This document shows positions 29,043 through 38,270 of a stretch of DNA of 49,861 nucleotides, piece after piece. The notes beneath the pieces are model-generated. The model searched no databases. It had not been told where the DNA came from and was given only the letters and a program-made list of their open reading frames with translations. Position numbers and translations under genes: made by a program. The stretch comes from Halomonas halmophila (GTDB taxonomy: Bacteria > Pseudomonadota > Gammaproteobacteria > Pseudomonadales > Halomonadaceae). How positions within the stretch are numbered: the first letter of the stretch is position 1; each line of letters begins with the position of its first letter. Location of the stretch: positions 1 to 49,861 of the forward strand of contig NZ_BJOC01000004.1 in the NCBI RefSeq assembly GCF_006540005.1. The letters run 5' to 3'.

Positions 29043-32000
29043 CTATCGACCGGCTGCTCGGCTGGCCTGCAGGGTCCGTGTCAGCAGGGCGCGCAGGGCG
29101 GCGGGGCGCAGCGGTTTCAGCAGCAGGTGGTAGCCGGCGCGCTTGACGGTTTCGGCGACTTCCTCGGTACGGTCGGCGGTGATCACGATTCCCGGCACAT
29201 TGCCGTCCAGCCGTTCGCCCAGTGCCTCCATGGCCATCAGGCCGGTGACTTCATTGTCCAGGTGGTAGTCCGCCAGGATGGCATCGGGGTCGCTGTCCAG
29301 GTGCCGCAGTACCGACTTGGCGCCGCCGATCGAGGTGGCGGTGAAGACTTCACAGCCCCAACCCGTGAGCATGGCTTTCATGCCTTCCAGCGTCATGGAC
29401 TCATTGTCGATGCAGACGATACGCGTGCCGGCCAGCTTGTTGCCGGCGCGGCGGGGCTTGTGTTCCTCAAGGTGCTCCTGGGCGCGGGCTTCGACCATCG
29501 GCACGCTGATGCTGAACATGGTGCCGACGTCCTCCGTGGAGCGCACATTGATGGGGTGCTCCAGGACCCGGCACATGCGTTCGGCGATGGAAAGGCCCAG
29601 TCCGAGTCCTTTCTCGTTTTCCTTGTGACGAGAGGCCTGATCGAGTCGGCGGAACTCCTGGAAGATCTCGGCCTGCTTGGCCTCGGGGATGCCTGGCCCG
29701 GTGTCCCAGACCTCGATGCTGAGCCGCTCGCCGTGACGCCGGCAGCCCAGCAGGACGCGGCCTTCCTGGGTATAGCGCAGGGCATTGGAAAGGAAGTTCT
29801 GCACGATGCGCCTGAGCATCTGGGGATCGCTGTCGACCCAGGCGCGACTGGCCACGACCACCAGGTCGAGGCCGCGCTCTTCGGCCATGACGTCGAATTC
29901 GGCGCGCAGCGGGCGGAGGATATCCGCCAGGGCGAAGTGATTGCGCCGGGGCGTGAGGGCGCCGGCGTCGAGCTTGGAGATATCGAGCAGGGTGCCCAGC
30001 AGCTCTTCCGCTGCTTGCAGGGAGTTGTCGATGTGGCCGATGGTGCGTTTCATGTCATCGGCGTCCATATCCTGGGTCAGCGCCGAGGTGAACAGGCGTG
30101 CCGCATTCAGTGGCTGCAGCAGGTCATGGCTGGCGGCGGCCAGGAAGCGGGTCTTGGAGGCGTTGGCATCCTCGGCCACCTGCTTGGCCTGGCGCAGGGC
30201 CTGTTCGGCCTCGGCGCGCACCCGGTTTTCCTGACGCAGGGCGGCGTTGGCCTCGGACAGCGCCTGGGTACGTTCGCGGACTCGTTCCTCGAGGGTCTCG
30301 TTGGTTTCCTGGAGCGCGATCTCGGCCCGGCGGCGCTCGGTAATATCCTGGTAGAGCGCGAAGAAGCCGAGGATGGCGCCGCTGTCGCCGAAGTGCGGGG
30401 TATAGGTCACCAGCATGTAACGCAGGCCTTCGGGCAGCTGCAACGAGACCTCGAAGTTGACACGCTCGCCCTCCAGGGCGCGCTCGATCCATGGGGCCCT
30501 CTCCCGTGCCATCGGCTCGGGAATCACGCTGTGCAGGGGGTGGCCGATGACCTCGTTGCGGTCGATCTGGAAGGCCTGCTCATAGGCGCGGTTGGTGAAG
30601 AGGTAGCGGCAGTCCTTGTCGAAGTAGGCGATCAGGGCCGGCACATTGTCGGTATAGATGCGGATGTTGTTTTCCGAGCGGATCAGGGCCTCTTCGGTGC
30701 GTTTCTGCTGGGTGATGTCCTGATAGGTGTAGACGAAGCCGCCACCGGGCATGGGGTTGCCCTGAACTTCGAGCACACTGCCGTCCTGGCGATAGCGCAC
30801 ATAGCGATGAGGCTGGCCTTCGCGAATGTTGTCGAGCAGCAGCTTGACGTGCTCCTCGGGGTCTCCGGGGCCATATTCGCCGTTGTGAGCGTTGTACAGG
30901 AAGATGCGATCAATGGGTGCGCCCACCCGGATCAGGTGGTCGGGAAAGCGGAACAGTTCCAGATAGCGCTGGTTCCATACCACCAGGCGCATGTTCTGGT
31001 CGATCACGCCGATGCCCTGGTTGATGTTCTCGATGGTCGCCTGGAGCAGGGCGCGATTGAATTCCAGTACCTGAGAGGCCTCGTCGACGATGGAGATGAC
31101 ATCCGAGATGCCGATGCCGCGCCCCTGCAGGGCCGAGTTGACGACGATGCGCGCCGAGGAGGCGCCCAGCACCGAGGCCAGGAAGCGCTCGGTGAACTGA
31201 ATGACGTCGATGGAGGCGCGAGTATTGTCGTCCAGCGGCTTGCCGATGCGGCGCGCATAGTCATCGAAGGCGCGGCCGACCTGATCGGCGCCGAGGAAAC
31301 GCTCGCACAGGACCTTGAGGTCGCCCACCGTGGTGGCGCCGGTCCAGGGGCGATTGACCGAGGTCTGACGCGTCTCGACGCTGTCGACGAACAATGATGC
31401 CTGAATGCGCTCGACCACCCGCTGCGGGGTCATCTGCGAAACGAAGATGTAGGACACCAGGTTGACGCCCAGCGAGAGCATCACGCCATGGGTGAAGTCG
31501 TCTCCCACGTTGAGCCCGAACAGCGCCGTGGGCGATAGCCAGCCGACATTCAACGGCCCGCCCTGCAGCCAGGCCTGGGGCAGGACGCCGGCGGCGATCA
31601 GGTCCGGCATCAGCAGGCTGTAGGCCCAGATGGCGAAGCCGGCGTTCATGCCCACGATCACGCCCAGGCGATTGCCGCGCTTCCAGTAGAGGCCCCCGAT
31701 CAGGGCCGGGGCGAACTGGGCAGCGGCGGCGAACGACAGCATGCCGATGGCGGCCAGCGAGCTGAAGTCGCCGAGCAATTGATAGACGCCGTAGGCCATG
31801 GCCAGGATCGCGCCGATGGTGATGCGCCGTGCGCGCAGCACCAGGCGGCCGTAGTCGCGGGCCTTGGTGTCGAACCAGCGCAGCCGAAACAGGGCCGGAA
31901 TGACGATCTCGTTGGAGATCATGATCGAGACCGCCACCGCGGCGACGATGACCATACCGGTGGACGCCGAGAAACCGCCGATGAAGGTCAGCAGGGTCAG

Positions 32001-32984
32001 CCACTCGCTACCCGCCGCCATGGGCAGGGCCAGCACGAAGCTGTCCGGGTCGACGCTGCCGTCGGCGAAGATCGTCAGGCCGGCGGCGGCGAGGGGCAGC
32101 ACAAAGAAGCCGAAGGCCACCAGGTAGAGCGGGAACAGCCAACGCGCCTTGGACGCATCGTCCTTGTGGGTGTTCTCCACCACGGCGACATGGAATTGCC
32201 GCGGCAGGCAGAGGATGGCGAGCATGGCCAGCAGGGTCTGCGCCCAGAAGCCCTGACCGAAGTCCTGCTGGGCGAGCTGGCGCTGCAGCTCGAGCTGGAT
32301 GTCGGCGAAGGCCAGCAGGTCGCCCAGGCCATCGAACATGCCCCAGGTGACGTAGGCCCCCAGGGTCAGGAAGGCCACCAGCTTGACCAGTGATTCGAAG
32401 GCGACCGCATGAATCAGGCCTTCGTGGTGCTCGGTGGCATCGGTGTGACGGGTACCGAAGAGAATGGCGAAGGCGGCCATGACCAGGGCGACATAGAAGG
32501 CCGTGTCGCCGAACAGCGGGCCACGGGTGATATCCGAGGCATCGGTGAGCATGCTGAAGGAGGTCGAGACCGCCTTCAACTGCAGCACGATATACGGAAG
32601 GGTACCGATCAGCGCCACCAGGCTGGCGAAGGCGGCGAGTGACTGGGTCTTGCCGTAACGTGAGGCGATGAAATCGGCGATCGAGGTCACGTTCTGATGC
32701 TTGGCGACGCGAATCATTTTCGCCAGGACCGGCCAGAACAGCAGAAAGGTGAGGATCGGGCCGACGAAGATGCTGGCGAAGGACCAGCCGGAGGTCGCGG
32801 CCTGACCCACGGCACCGTGAAAGGTCCAGGACGTGCAGTAGATGGCCAGCGCCAGGCTGTAGATGATCGGACGTCGGCTCGTTGCCCCGCGCTCCTTGGC
32901 CATGCGGTCACCGCGCCAGGCGATGGCGAAGAGCACGGCAACATACAGCAGAGAAACGAGGATCAGTAGCCAGCCAGCGAACAT
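29043..32984 (-). CDS. crbS: Transporter-fused hybrid histidine kinase, CrbS/MxtR type
   Basis: 1313 residues; ATG 32984 follows GGGAGG. Residues 1 to about 530: sodium/solute symporter domain with 12-13 membrane helices. About 560-620: STAC-like linker. About 640-770 and 775-895: two PAS domains (GIGVIDQNMRLVVWNQRY; LIAYFDKDCRYLFTNRAY). A coiled coil (ETLEERVRERTQAL) follows. HisKA with phospho-His953 (AAASHDLLQPLNAARL), HATPase with GLGLGLSIAERMC, and a C-terminal receiver with Asp1239 (ILADYHLDNEVTG). CrbS proteins sense acetate-related state and act through CrbR on acs. The gene for the matching regulator lies about 3 kb away beyond mntH-mntR-ltrA. Confidence 0.93.
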   Translation of the reverse strand: MFAGWLLILVSLLYVAVLFAIAWRGDRMAKERGATSRRPIIYSLALAIYCTSWTFHGAVGQAATSGWSFASIFVGPILTFLLFWPVLAKMIRVAKHQNVTSIADFIASRYGKTQSLAAFASLVALIGTLPYIVLQLKAVSTSFSMLTDASDITRGPLFGDTAFYVALVMAAFAILFGTRHTDATEHHEGLIHAVAFESLVKLVAFLTLGAYVTWGMFDGLGDLLAFADIQLELQRQLAQQDFGQGFWAQTLLAMLAILCLPRQFHVAVVENTHKDDASKARWLFPLYLVAFGFFVLPLAAAGLTIFADGSVDPDSFVLALPMAAGSEWLTLLTFIGGFSASTGMVIVAAVAVSIMISNEIVIPALFRLRWFDTKARDYGRLVLRARRITIGAILAMAYGVYQLLGDFSSLAAIGMLSFAAAAQFAPALIGGLYWKRGNRLGVIVGMNAGFAIWAYSLLMPDLIAAGVLPQAWLQGGPLNVGWLSPTALFGLNVGDDFTHGVMLSLGVNLVSYIFVSQMTPQRVVERIQASLFVDSVETRQTSVNRPWTGATTVGDLKVLCERFLGADQVGRAFDDYARRIGKPLDDNTRASIDVIQFTERFLASVLGASSARIVVNSALQGRGIGISDVISIVDEASQVLEFNRALLQATIENINQGIGVIDQNMRLVVWNQRYLELFRFPDHLIRVGAPIDRIFLYNAHNGEYGPGDPEEHVKLLLDNIREGQPHRYVRYRQDGSVLEVQGNPMPGGGFVYTYQDITQQKRTEEALIRSENNIRIYTDNVPALIAYFDKDCRYLFTNRAYEQAFQIDRNEVIGHPLHSVIPEPMARERAPWIERALEGERVNFEVSLQLPEGLRYMLVTYTPHFGDSGAILGFFALYQDITERRRAEIALQETNETLEERVRERTQALSEANAALRQENRVRAEAEQALRQAKQVAEDANASKTRFLAAASHDLLQPLNAARLFTSALTQDMDADDMKRTIGHIDNSLQAAEELLGTLLDISKLDAGALTPRRNHFALADILRPLRAEFDVMAEERGLDLVVVASRAWVDSDPQMLRRIVQNFLSNALRYTQEGRVLLGCRRHGERLSIEVWDTGPGIPEAKQAEIFQEFRRLDQASRHKENEKGLGLGLSIAERMCRVLEHPINVRSTEDVGTMFSISVPMVEARAQEHLEEHKPRRAGNKLAGTRIVCIDNESMTLEGMKAMLTGWGCEVFTATSIGGAKSVLRHLDSDPDAILADYHLDNEVTGLMAMEALGERLDGNVPGIVITADRTEEVAETVKRAGYHLLLKPLRPAALRALLTRTLQASRAAGR

Positions 32985-33010
32985 GTGCGCCTCCCTAGGA
33001 TAGTGGCGCC

Positions 33011-33019
33011 ATTCTAGCA
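33011..33019 (-). promoter_or_regulatory. Extended -10 promoter before crbS
   Basis: Minus-strand TGCTAGAAT, about 27 bases before the crbS start. crbS may thus be made from its own promoter as well as by read-through from the actP unit. Confidence 0.4.
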
Positions 33020-33106
33020 GGCCATGAGGCTATCCAGCTTCCCGGTGTAACAGGGACACCAGGCGCTGACGGCATTCCGGCACCGCCAGCCAGGGCGCGC
33101 GTCTTG

Positions 33107-33640
33107 TCAGGGCTGGGGACTGCCGGATTCCCCGCGGCAGACATGCCGATACAGCGGATCCTCGGCCCCCAGGCGACGGCGCTCGTCGATCTGCGGGCGT
33201 TGATCCTGCTTGCCGAGCGGCACCAGTTCACGCTTGTCACAGTTCAGCAGGTATGCCTGGTGCACTACCGACTGGCCGGGACCCGACGTGAAGCGATACA
33301 GCCGGAACTGGGCGAGGGTTTGCCCGTCAGCCTGGCTGAGGCCGAGGTCATCCTGGTCCACCACCGTGAAGGACGTGGTCATTGGCAGCAGGTAGGTCCA
33401 GGGGCGCCACAAGGCGGCATCCTGGCTGGTGGATATGACCCGCACCGACTCGGGAAGTTGCTGTCGCGTGTGTTCGTACCAGCCGTATTCGTGCTGGATC
33501 TGATAGCCGAGCATGCCGAGGCCCGCACACACCGGAATGATCCAGCGTGGCAGACGCTTGCCGCTCAACGAACGCAACAGCAGTCCAATGCCCGCGGCGC
33601 CCAGGCCGGCGAAGACAGCGGCGATCAAGTGCCAAATCAT
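33107..33640 (-). CDS. Hypothetical membrane protein between actP and crbS
   Basis: 177 residues; AGGAAG stands 6 bases before ATG 33640. I cannot assign a function. Two N-terminal membrane helices (about 3-22 and 32-50) are separated by a basic SGKRLPRW turn. A soluble region follows, with aromatic-rich motifs HEYGWYEHT and WRPWTYLLPMTTSFTVVDQDD, then a hydrophilic charged tail. The topology predicts a small anchor with a cytoplasmic or periplasmic reader domain. Its place between an acetate-type transporter and the transporter-like sensor kinase suggests a link to this system, which is inference from position alone. Confidence 0.75.
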   Translation of the reverse strand: MIWHLIAAVFAGLGAAGIGLLLRSLSGKRLPRWIIPVCAGLGMLGYQIQHEYGWYEHTRQQLPESVRVISTSQDAALWRPWTYLLPMTTSFTVVDQDDLGLSQADGQTLAQFRLYRFTSGPGQSVVHQAYLLNCDKRELVPLGKQDQRPQIDERRRLGAEDPLYRHVCRGESGSPQP

Positions 33641-33659
33641 GTGGAGCTTCCTGACGCTG

Positions 33660-33685
33660 ATCGGGCTTCCCGAAGGAAGCCCGAT
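33660..33685 (-). other. Hairpin just upstream of the hypothetical gene
   Basis: Perfect 11-bp stem (33660-33670 with 33675-33685) and CGAA loop, ending about 20 bases before the start codon. No T-tract on either strand, so more likely an RNA-stability or translation element than a terminator. Confidence 0.55.
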
Positions 33686-33699
33686 GCAAGGTGACGGTC

Positions 33700-33717
33700 G
33701 GCGCCACGCGTGGCGCC
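33700..33717. other. 18-bp perfect palindrome after actP
   Basis: GGCGCCACGCGTGGCGCC, 19 bases past the actP stop. As RNA it forms an 8-9 bp hairpin with almost no loop; as DNA it could bind a dimer. With the next hairpin it makes a double barrier between actP and the downstream gene. Confidence 0.6.
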
Positions 33718-33736
33718 GTTGTGGTGGGATTATGAC

Positions 33737-35530
33737 TCAGTGGTTGCTGGCGGCGCCAGCGCCTTTCGGGTAACGAACGCTTTCGACCAGGTCCTGGATC
33801 TCCTGTGGCGGTTCGGGTGTCATCCGCGACACGCTGAAGGCCACCGCGAAGTTGATGATGGCGCCAACGGCCCCGATGGACAGCGGCGAAATGCCCAGCA
33901 CCCAGTTCTCCGGCGTGTCCGCCAGATTATTGGTGCCTGGAATGAAGAACCAGCCCTTGTAGATGAAGATGTACACCAGGGTGAAGATCAGGCCACTCAG
34001 CATGCCGCTGATTGCCCCTGTGTTGTTCACCCGCTTGGAGAAGATCCCCATCATCAGCGCCGGGAACAGCGATGCCGCCGCGATACCGAAAGCCAGTGCC
34101 ACCACCTGGGCAGCGAACCCGGGCGGGTTGGCCCCGAGATAGGTCGCGACGATGATGGCCACCGACATCGATATCCGGGCCGCCATTAATTCGCCCTTCT
34201 CGCTGATGCGCGGGTTGATGGCCCCCTTGATCAGGTCATGGCTGATGGCCGAGGAGATGGCCAGCAACAGACCGGCGGCCGTCGACAGGGCGGCGGCGAG
34301 ACCACCGGCGGCGATCAGGCCGATGACCCAGCCCGGCAAATTGGCGATTTCGGGGTTGGCCAGTACCAGGATGTCGTTGTTGACGGTCAGCTCGTTGCCT
34401 TCCCAGCCACGCTGTTCGGCGGTGGAAGCGAAGGATTCGGAATCGTTGTAGAGCTGGATACGGTCGTCGTTGTTCTTGTCCTCGTACTGGATAAGGCCGG
34501 TTTCCTCCCAGGTGCGAATCCACTCCGGCCGGTCCGCATAGAGGATCGGATTGGCCGTCGCTTCCTCCATGCTCTCGACCTGGCCGGCCATGTCCGGATA
34601 GACCGTGGTGGCAATGTTGAGGCGTGCCATGGAGGCCACGGCCGGTGCGGTCAGGTAGAGCAGGGCGATGAACACCAGCGCCCAGCCGGCCGACCAGCGT
34701 GCGTCCGCCACCTTGGGCACGGTGAAGAAGCGGATGATGACGTGGGGCAGGCCGGCCGTGCCGATCATCAGCGAGAGGGTGAACAACACCATGTTGAGCT
34801 TGTTGTCCACGTCGGCGGTGTACTCATTGAAGCCCAGGGCAGTCACGACTTCATTGAGCTTGGCGAGCAGTGGTACGCCGGACTCGCTGTGCTCGGAGAA
34901 CAGGCCCAGCGGTGGAATGGGATTGTCGGTCAGCTCCAGCGAAATGAAGATGGCCGGAATGGTGTAGGCGATGATCAGCACGATGTACTGCGCCACCTGG
35001 GTATAGGTGATGCCCTTCATGCCACCCAGCACCGAGTAGAAGAAGATCACCACGGCGGCGATCAGCAGCCCGGTGGTGGCTTCCACTTCGAGAAAGCGCG
35101 AGAAGGCCACGCCGGCGCCGGCCATCTGGCCGATGACATAGGTCACGGAAGCCACGATCAGACAGACCACGGCCACCATGCGGGCCGGTTTGCTGTAGAA
35201 GCGGTCGCCGATGAACTCCGGCACCGTGAACTTGCCGAACTTGCGCAGGTAGGGCGCCAGCAGGGTGGCCAGCAGCACATAGCCGCCGGTCCAGCCCATC
35301 AGGAAGGTCGAGTTGGCATAACCACCGGCCGCGATAAGGCCGGCCATGGAGATGAAGGACGCGGCGGACATCCAGTCGGCACCAATGGCCATGCCGTTGG
35401 TGATGGGGTGAACACCGCCGCCGGCGACGTAGAAGTCCTTCGTCGAACCGACCTTGGCCCAGATGGCAATGCCGATGTAGAGGGCAAAGGAGGCGCCCAC
35501 GAAGAGGATGTTGATGGCAAATTGACTCAT
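33737..35530 (-). CDS. actP: Sodium:solute symporter, ActP-like (acetate permease type)
   Basis: 597 residues with about 13-14 membrane helices. SSS-family segments: GGGVHPITNGMAIGADWMSAASFISMAGL (substrate/Na+ region of helix 1-2) and YSVLGGMKGITYTQVAQYIVL. A soluble insert around residues 310-390 (Asp/Glu-rich, with WIRTWEETGLIQYEDKNN) makes it longer than the 549-residue E. coli ActP and is typical of the branch that pairs with a DUF4212 subunit. Predicted to import acetate or other short carboxylates with Na+. GAGGAG precedes ATG 35530; the DUF4212 stop is 4 bases upstream. Confidence 0.9.
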   Translation of the reverse strand: MSQFAINILFVGASFALYIGIAIWAKVGSTKDFYVAGGGVHPITNGMAIGADWMSAASFISMAGLIAAGGYANSTFLMGWTGGYVLLATLLAPYLRKFGKFTVPEFIGDRFYSKPARMVAVVCLIVASVTYVIGQMAGAGVAFSRFLEVEATTGLLIAAVVIFFYSVLGGMKGITYTQVAQYIVLIIAYTIPAIFISLELTDNPIPPLGLFSEHSESGVPLLAKLNEVVTALGFNEYTADVDNKLNMVLFTLSLMIGTAGLPHVIIRFFTVPKVADARWSAGWALVFIALLYLTAPAVASMARLNIATTVYPDMAGQVESMEEATANPILYADRPEWIRTWEETGLIQYEDKNNDDRIQLYNDSESFASTAEQRGWEGNELTVNNDILVLANPEIANLPGWVIGLIAAGGLAAALSTAAGLLLAISSAISHDLIKGAINPRISEKGELMAARISMSVAIIVATYLGANPPGFAAQVVALAFGIAAASLFPALMMGIFSKRVNNTGAISGMLSGLIFTLVYIFIYKGWFFIPGTNNLADTPENWVLGISPLSIGAVGAIINFAVAFSVSRMTPEPPQEIQDLVESVRYPKGAGAASNH

Positions 35531-35534
35531 GGCG

Positions 35535-35795
35535 TTACTCCTCGAGCCCGAACTGTTTGTCCAGACGATTCATCTTCCATGCATAGAAGAAGATGATGCC
35601 GATGAAGGTCAGTATGGAGCCCTGCTGGGCGAACCAGAAGCCCAGGTCGGTACCGCCGATGGCGATGCCCGAAAGCAAGGGCCTGAGTAGAATGGCGGCG
35701 CCGTAGGACACCAGGGCCCAGACGACGAGACAGCCGGCTATCAGCCGCAGGTTGGCTGCCCAGTAGGCTTCGGCATTGCTTTTTTTCTCATCCAT
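35535..35795 (-). CDS. DUF4212 small subunit of the symporter
   Basis: 86 residues, typical of the family (sodium/substrate symporter small subunit). Two membrane helices (about 17-39 and 52-72); conserved pieces are YWAANLRLI, FGFWFAQQGSI-like (LGFWFAQQGSILTF) and FFYAWKMNRLDKQFG. GGGGAG precedes ATG 35795. It forms an operon with actP, and members are thought to form a complex with their large partner. It starts the leftward transcript of the acetate island. Confidence 0.92.
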   Translation of the reverse strand: MDEKKSNAEAYWAANLRLIAGCLVVWALVSYGAAILLRPLLSGIAIGGTDLGFWFAQQGSILTFIGIIFFYAWKMNRLDKQFGLEE

Positions 35796-36116
35796 TGTGT
35801 TGCTCCCCGTTTTGTTGTGTGAGCCACAAATCTTGGCTCTCCTGTCGCCCGGTGCGCTGCTGGTTTGTATCGAGAATTCTTGTCCGAAAAGCCAGCAAAC
35901 ACTCGAGAGGTTGCGCGCTTGGTTCTCTCGTTATCCAGTCGACAGAGCGTGAAAGCCTTCTTTATATGGCCCGACAGTAGTGCCTGGGTAATGCTGGTCA
36001 ATGCATTGAAAAAATAAATCCTCTACTTTGGTATCAGGTAATTAGTCCTGATGAATTCATTTTTGGCGTTTTGTTGTTTATCAGTGTTTTATAGTAGGTT
36101 ATGGGGGTGATGAGAT

Positions 36117-36148
36117 ATGGTCCTTAAGTCGATATGGGACCATGGTAT
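36117..36148. promoter_or_regulatory. Inverted repeat plus ACCATGGTAT motif, copy 1
   Basis: ATGGTCC and GGACCAT with a 13-base spacer; the right arm merges into ACCATGGTAT, which recurs at 36233-36242. The shape fits a dimeric regulator site. The binding protein is unknown. Confidence 0.45.
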
Positions 36149-36232
36149 AGGTGGGATGGCAGCCGAATGACAGGGAAACTGGAGGGCAGGGTATCCTGCT
36201 GCACCGCCAGGGGTACGACTTCGGCATATAAC

Positions 36233-36242
36233 ACCATGGTAT
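36233..36242. promoter_or_regulatory. ACCATGGTAT motif, copy 2
   Basis: Exact second copy of the 10-bp motif, 94 bases from the first and about 130 bases before the DUF294 start. Its core ACCATGGT is palindromic. Confidence 0.4.
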
Positions 36243-36370
36243 GGATTCTTTAGCCGGGTCGCTGCTTGCTAGTCTGTGTCTGGATACAGGTCAGCTCATT
36301 GCTGTCGGTCGGGTCCTTTCATCGCCGTCCAGACCTGGCGGCTCAACTCCCATGGCACGAGGCCCAGTTC

Positions 36371-38185
36371 ATGGTCGATATCGATCTGTCTCAGCCCCCG
36401 TTCTCGCTGCTCGACGATGCCGGACAGCAGCGAGTCCGGACACACCTCGGGTCGGCCGACTTCGCACAGGGCGATATCATTCTCGAGGCAGGCGAGGCCG
36501 CCGAGTCGCTGTTCGTGATCGCCGAGGGCGATGTGGCAGAGCTGGATACGTCTCGACGGGGTGAGGTCGAATGCATCGGCCGCTACACCACCGGCGACCT
36601 GTTCGGGGCCATCAGCCTGTTGCACGGGCAGAGCCGCTACCGGTTTCGAGCCGACCAGCCGACCCACTGCCATCTGCTGCCCCGGGCCGAGTTCCTGGCC
36701 TTGTGCGATGAATACCCGGCCTTTGCCGAAAGCTTTCGGCGTAGCCTGGCGCACAAGACTCGCCTGCTGGCGGCCCAGCGAGCCGCGGGAGGCTCGGTGA
36801 TGGCCGGGGCCATGCTGACCCGGGCACGGGAGTGCATGCGTCAGCCACGAAAGCTGCCGGCGGAGGCGAGCATCCATGATGCCGTCGCGGCACTCGAGGT
36901 GTGGCATGTCGACAGCCTCCTGGTCGAGCGCCACGACGACGTGGGCATGATCACCAAGACCGACCTGCTCAACGCCCTCGTGTTGCGGCAGTATCCGGCG
37001 GATACCCCACTCGCGCGGATCGCCAACTTCACCTTGATCAGCATGCGGCCCGACCAGTATCTGTTCGAGGCATTGGTCACCATGACACGGCATCGCATCG
37101 AGCGCGTGGTGGTCATGGAGGATGCTGCCCCTCTGGGGGTGGTGGAGCTCACCGATGCCTTGAGCCATTTTTCCAGCCACAGTCATGTGGTCAGTCTGCA
37201 GATCGAACGCGCGGAGGATTCACGCGACCTGGCGGAGGCCAGTCGCCAGCTGCCGAGCCTGGTCCGCGGGCTGGCTGCCCAGGGGGCCAAGCCGCGCTTC
37301 ATCATGGCGCTGCTGGCGGCCTTGAACGGTCGCATCATGGCCAGGACCTGGCACTTCCTGATCGATCCCCGCTATCGGACGGCGAGCTGCCTGATGGTCA
37401 TGGGCAGCGAGGGGCGTGGCGAGCAGGTGCTCAAGACAGATCAGGACAATGGTCTGGTGCTGGAGGATGGGGTGTCCTGGCCCGAATGCAGGGCACAGAT
37501 GCAGGCGTTCAGCGATGCGCTGCTCGAGCTGGGTTACCCACCCTGTCCGGGCGGCATCATGGTCTCCAATCCGCAGTGGGTCGGCACCGTCAGTCAGTGG
37601 TGCGAACGCATCGAGGACTGGGTGCAACGCGGTGATGCGGATGCCCTGATGAATCTCGCCATTCTGCTGGACGCCCATGCCATGGCGGGCAACCCGGTGT
37701 TGCTGTCGCGACTGCGCGAGACGCTCCTCGAGCGCTGCAGCGGCAACGAGATTCTATTGTCGCACTTTGCGCGGCCGGTACTGCGTTTCGCGACGCCCTT
37801 GACCCTGTTCGGTTCCCTGAAGAAGCCGCGGCAGGGCATCGACATCAAGAAGGCCGGCATCTTTCCGCTCGTGCATGGGGTTCGCGTCATGGCGCTGGAG
37901 CGTCACATCGGCCTGACCTCGACCCTCGAGCGACTGGACGCATTGGTTGCCGATGGGCGTCTCGAGGCGCGGTTCGCCGATGACCTGGGCGAGGCCCTGT
38001 CGCTGTTCACCGAGTTGCGGCTCAAGCAGCAGCTGGCGCATCTCGATGGCCTGGCCGATGACTCCGACAGGGTCGTCGTGCAGGAGCTTTCATCGCTGGA
38101 GCAGGACCTGTTGCGTGAAGCCCTGCACATTGTCAAGGAATTCAAGCAGCGACTGTCGCATCGCTATCATCTCGAATATGGCTAG
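36371..38185 (+). CDS. cNMP-binding/CBS/DUF294 nucleotidyltransferase-like protein
   Basis: 604 residues from ATG 36371, with GAGG 8 bases upstream. A TTG at 36266 would add 35 residues lying before the family fold. Order: cyclic-nucleotide-binding-like fold (about 10-125, GDLFGAISLLHG), a CBS pair (about 150-275), a DUF294 nucleotidyltransferase core with GSEGRGEQ (from 345) and TDQDNG (Asp357, Asp359), then a helical substrate-binding domain. The GSxGR and DxD motifs are intact, so activity like GlnD-type uridylyl transfer is possible but unproven. In known acetate islands this gene sits next to actP and the exonuclease gene, as here. Confidence 0.88.
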   Translation: MVDIDLSQPPFSLLDDAGQQRVRTHLGSADFAQGDIILEAGEAAESLFVIAEGDVAELDTSRRGEVECIGRYTTGDLFGAISLLHGQSRYRFRADQPTHCHLLPRAEFLALCDEYPAFAESFRRSLAHKTRLLAAQRAAGGSVMAGAMLTRARECMRQPRKLPAEASIHDAVAALEVWHVDSLLVERHDDVGMITKTDLLNALVLRQYPADTPLARIANFTLISMRPDQYLFEALVTMTRHRIERVVVMEDAAPLGVVELTDALSHFSSHSHVVSLQIERAEDSRDLAEASRQLPSLVRGLAAQGAKPRFIMALLAALNGRIMARTWHFLIDPRYRTASCLMVMGSEGRGEQVLKTDQDNGLVLEDGVSWPECRAQMQAFSDALLELGYPPCPGGIMVSNPQWVGTVSQWCERIEDWVQRGDADALMNLAILLDAHAMAGNPVLLSRLRETLLERCSGNEILLSHFARPVLRFATPLTLFGSLKKPRQGIDIKKAGIFPLVHGVRVMALERHIGLTSTLERLDALVADGRLEARFADDLGEALSLFTELRLKQQLAHLDGLADDSDRVVVQELSSLEQDLLREALHIVKEFKQRLSHRYHLEYG

Positions 38186-38270
38186 GCGGTCATGCCTGCC
38201 AAGGGGCGTGCTGCCGATGTATCGGGTAGCGCCCGGGCCGGCCAATGACCGCTACCGACCGGGGGCATGG

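Larger units (their letters stand above)
35796..36370. promoter_or_regulatory. AT-rich divergent control region (DUF4212-actP / DUF294)
   Basis: 575 bases without a credible gene, clearly more AT-rich than its surroundings (notably 36000-36110). It holds a hairpin near the DUF4212 start (GAGCCA 35821-35826 / TGGCTC 35834-35839), an inverted repeat ATGGTCC/GGACCAT (36117-36123, 36137-36143), and two copies of ACCATGGTAT (36139-36148 and 36233-36242). I could not assign a -10/-35 pair with confidence for either direction. Confidence 0.7.

Noticed and set aside
28944..31397. 817-codon open frame antisense to crbS
   Set aside because: Low-information translation rich in Gly/Val/Asp; a shadow of the kinase region, with no independent start signal.
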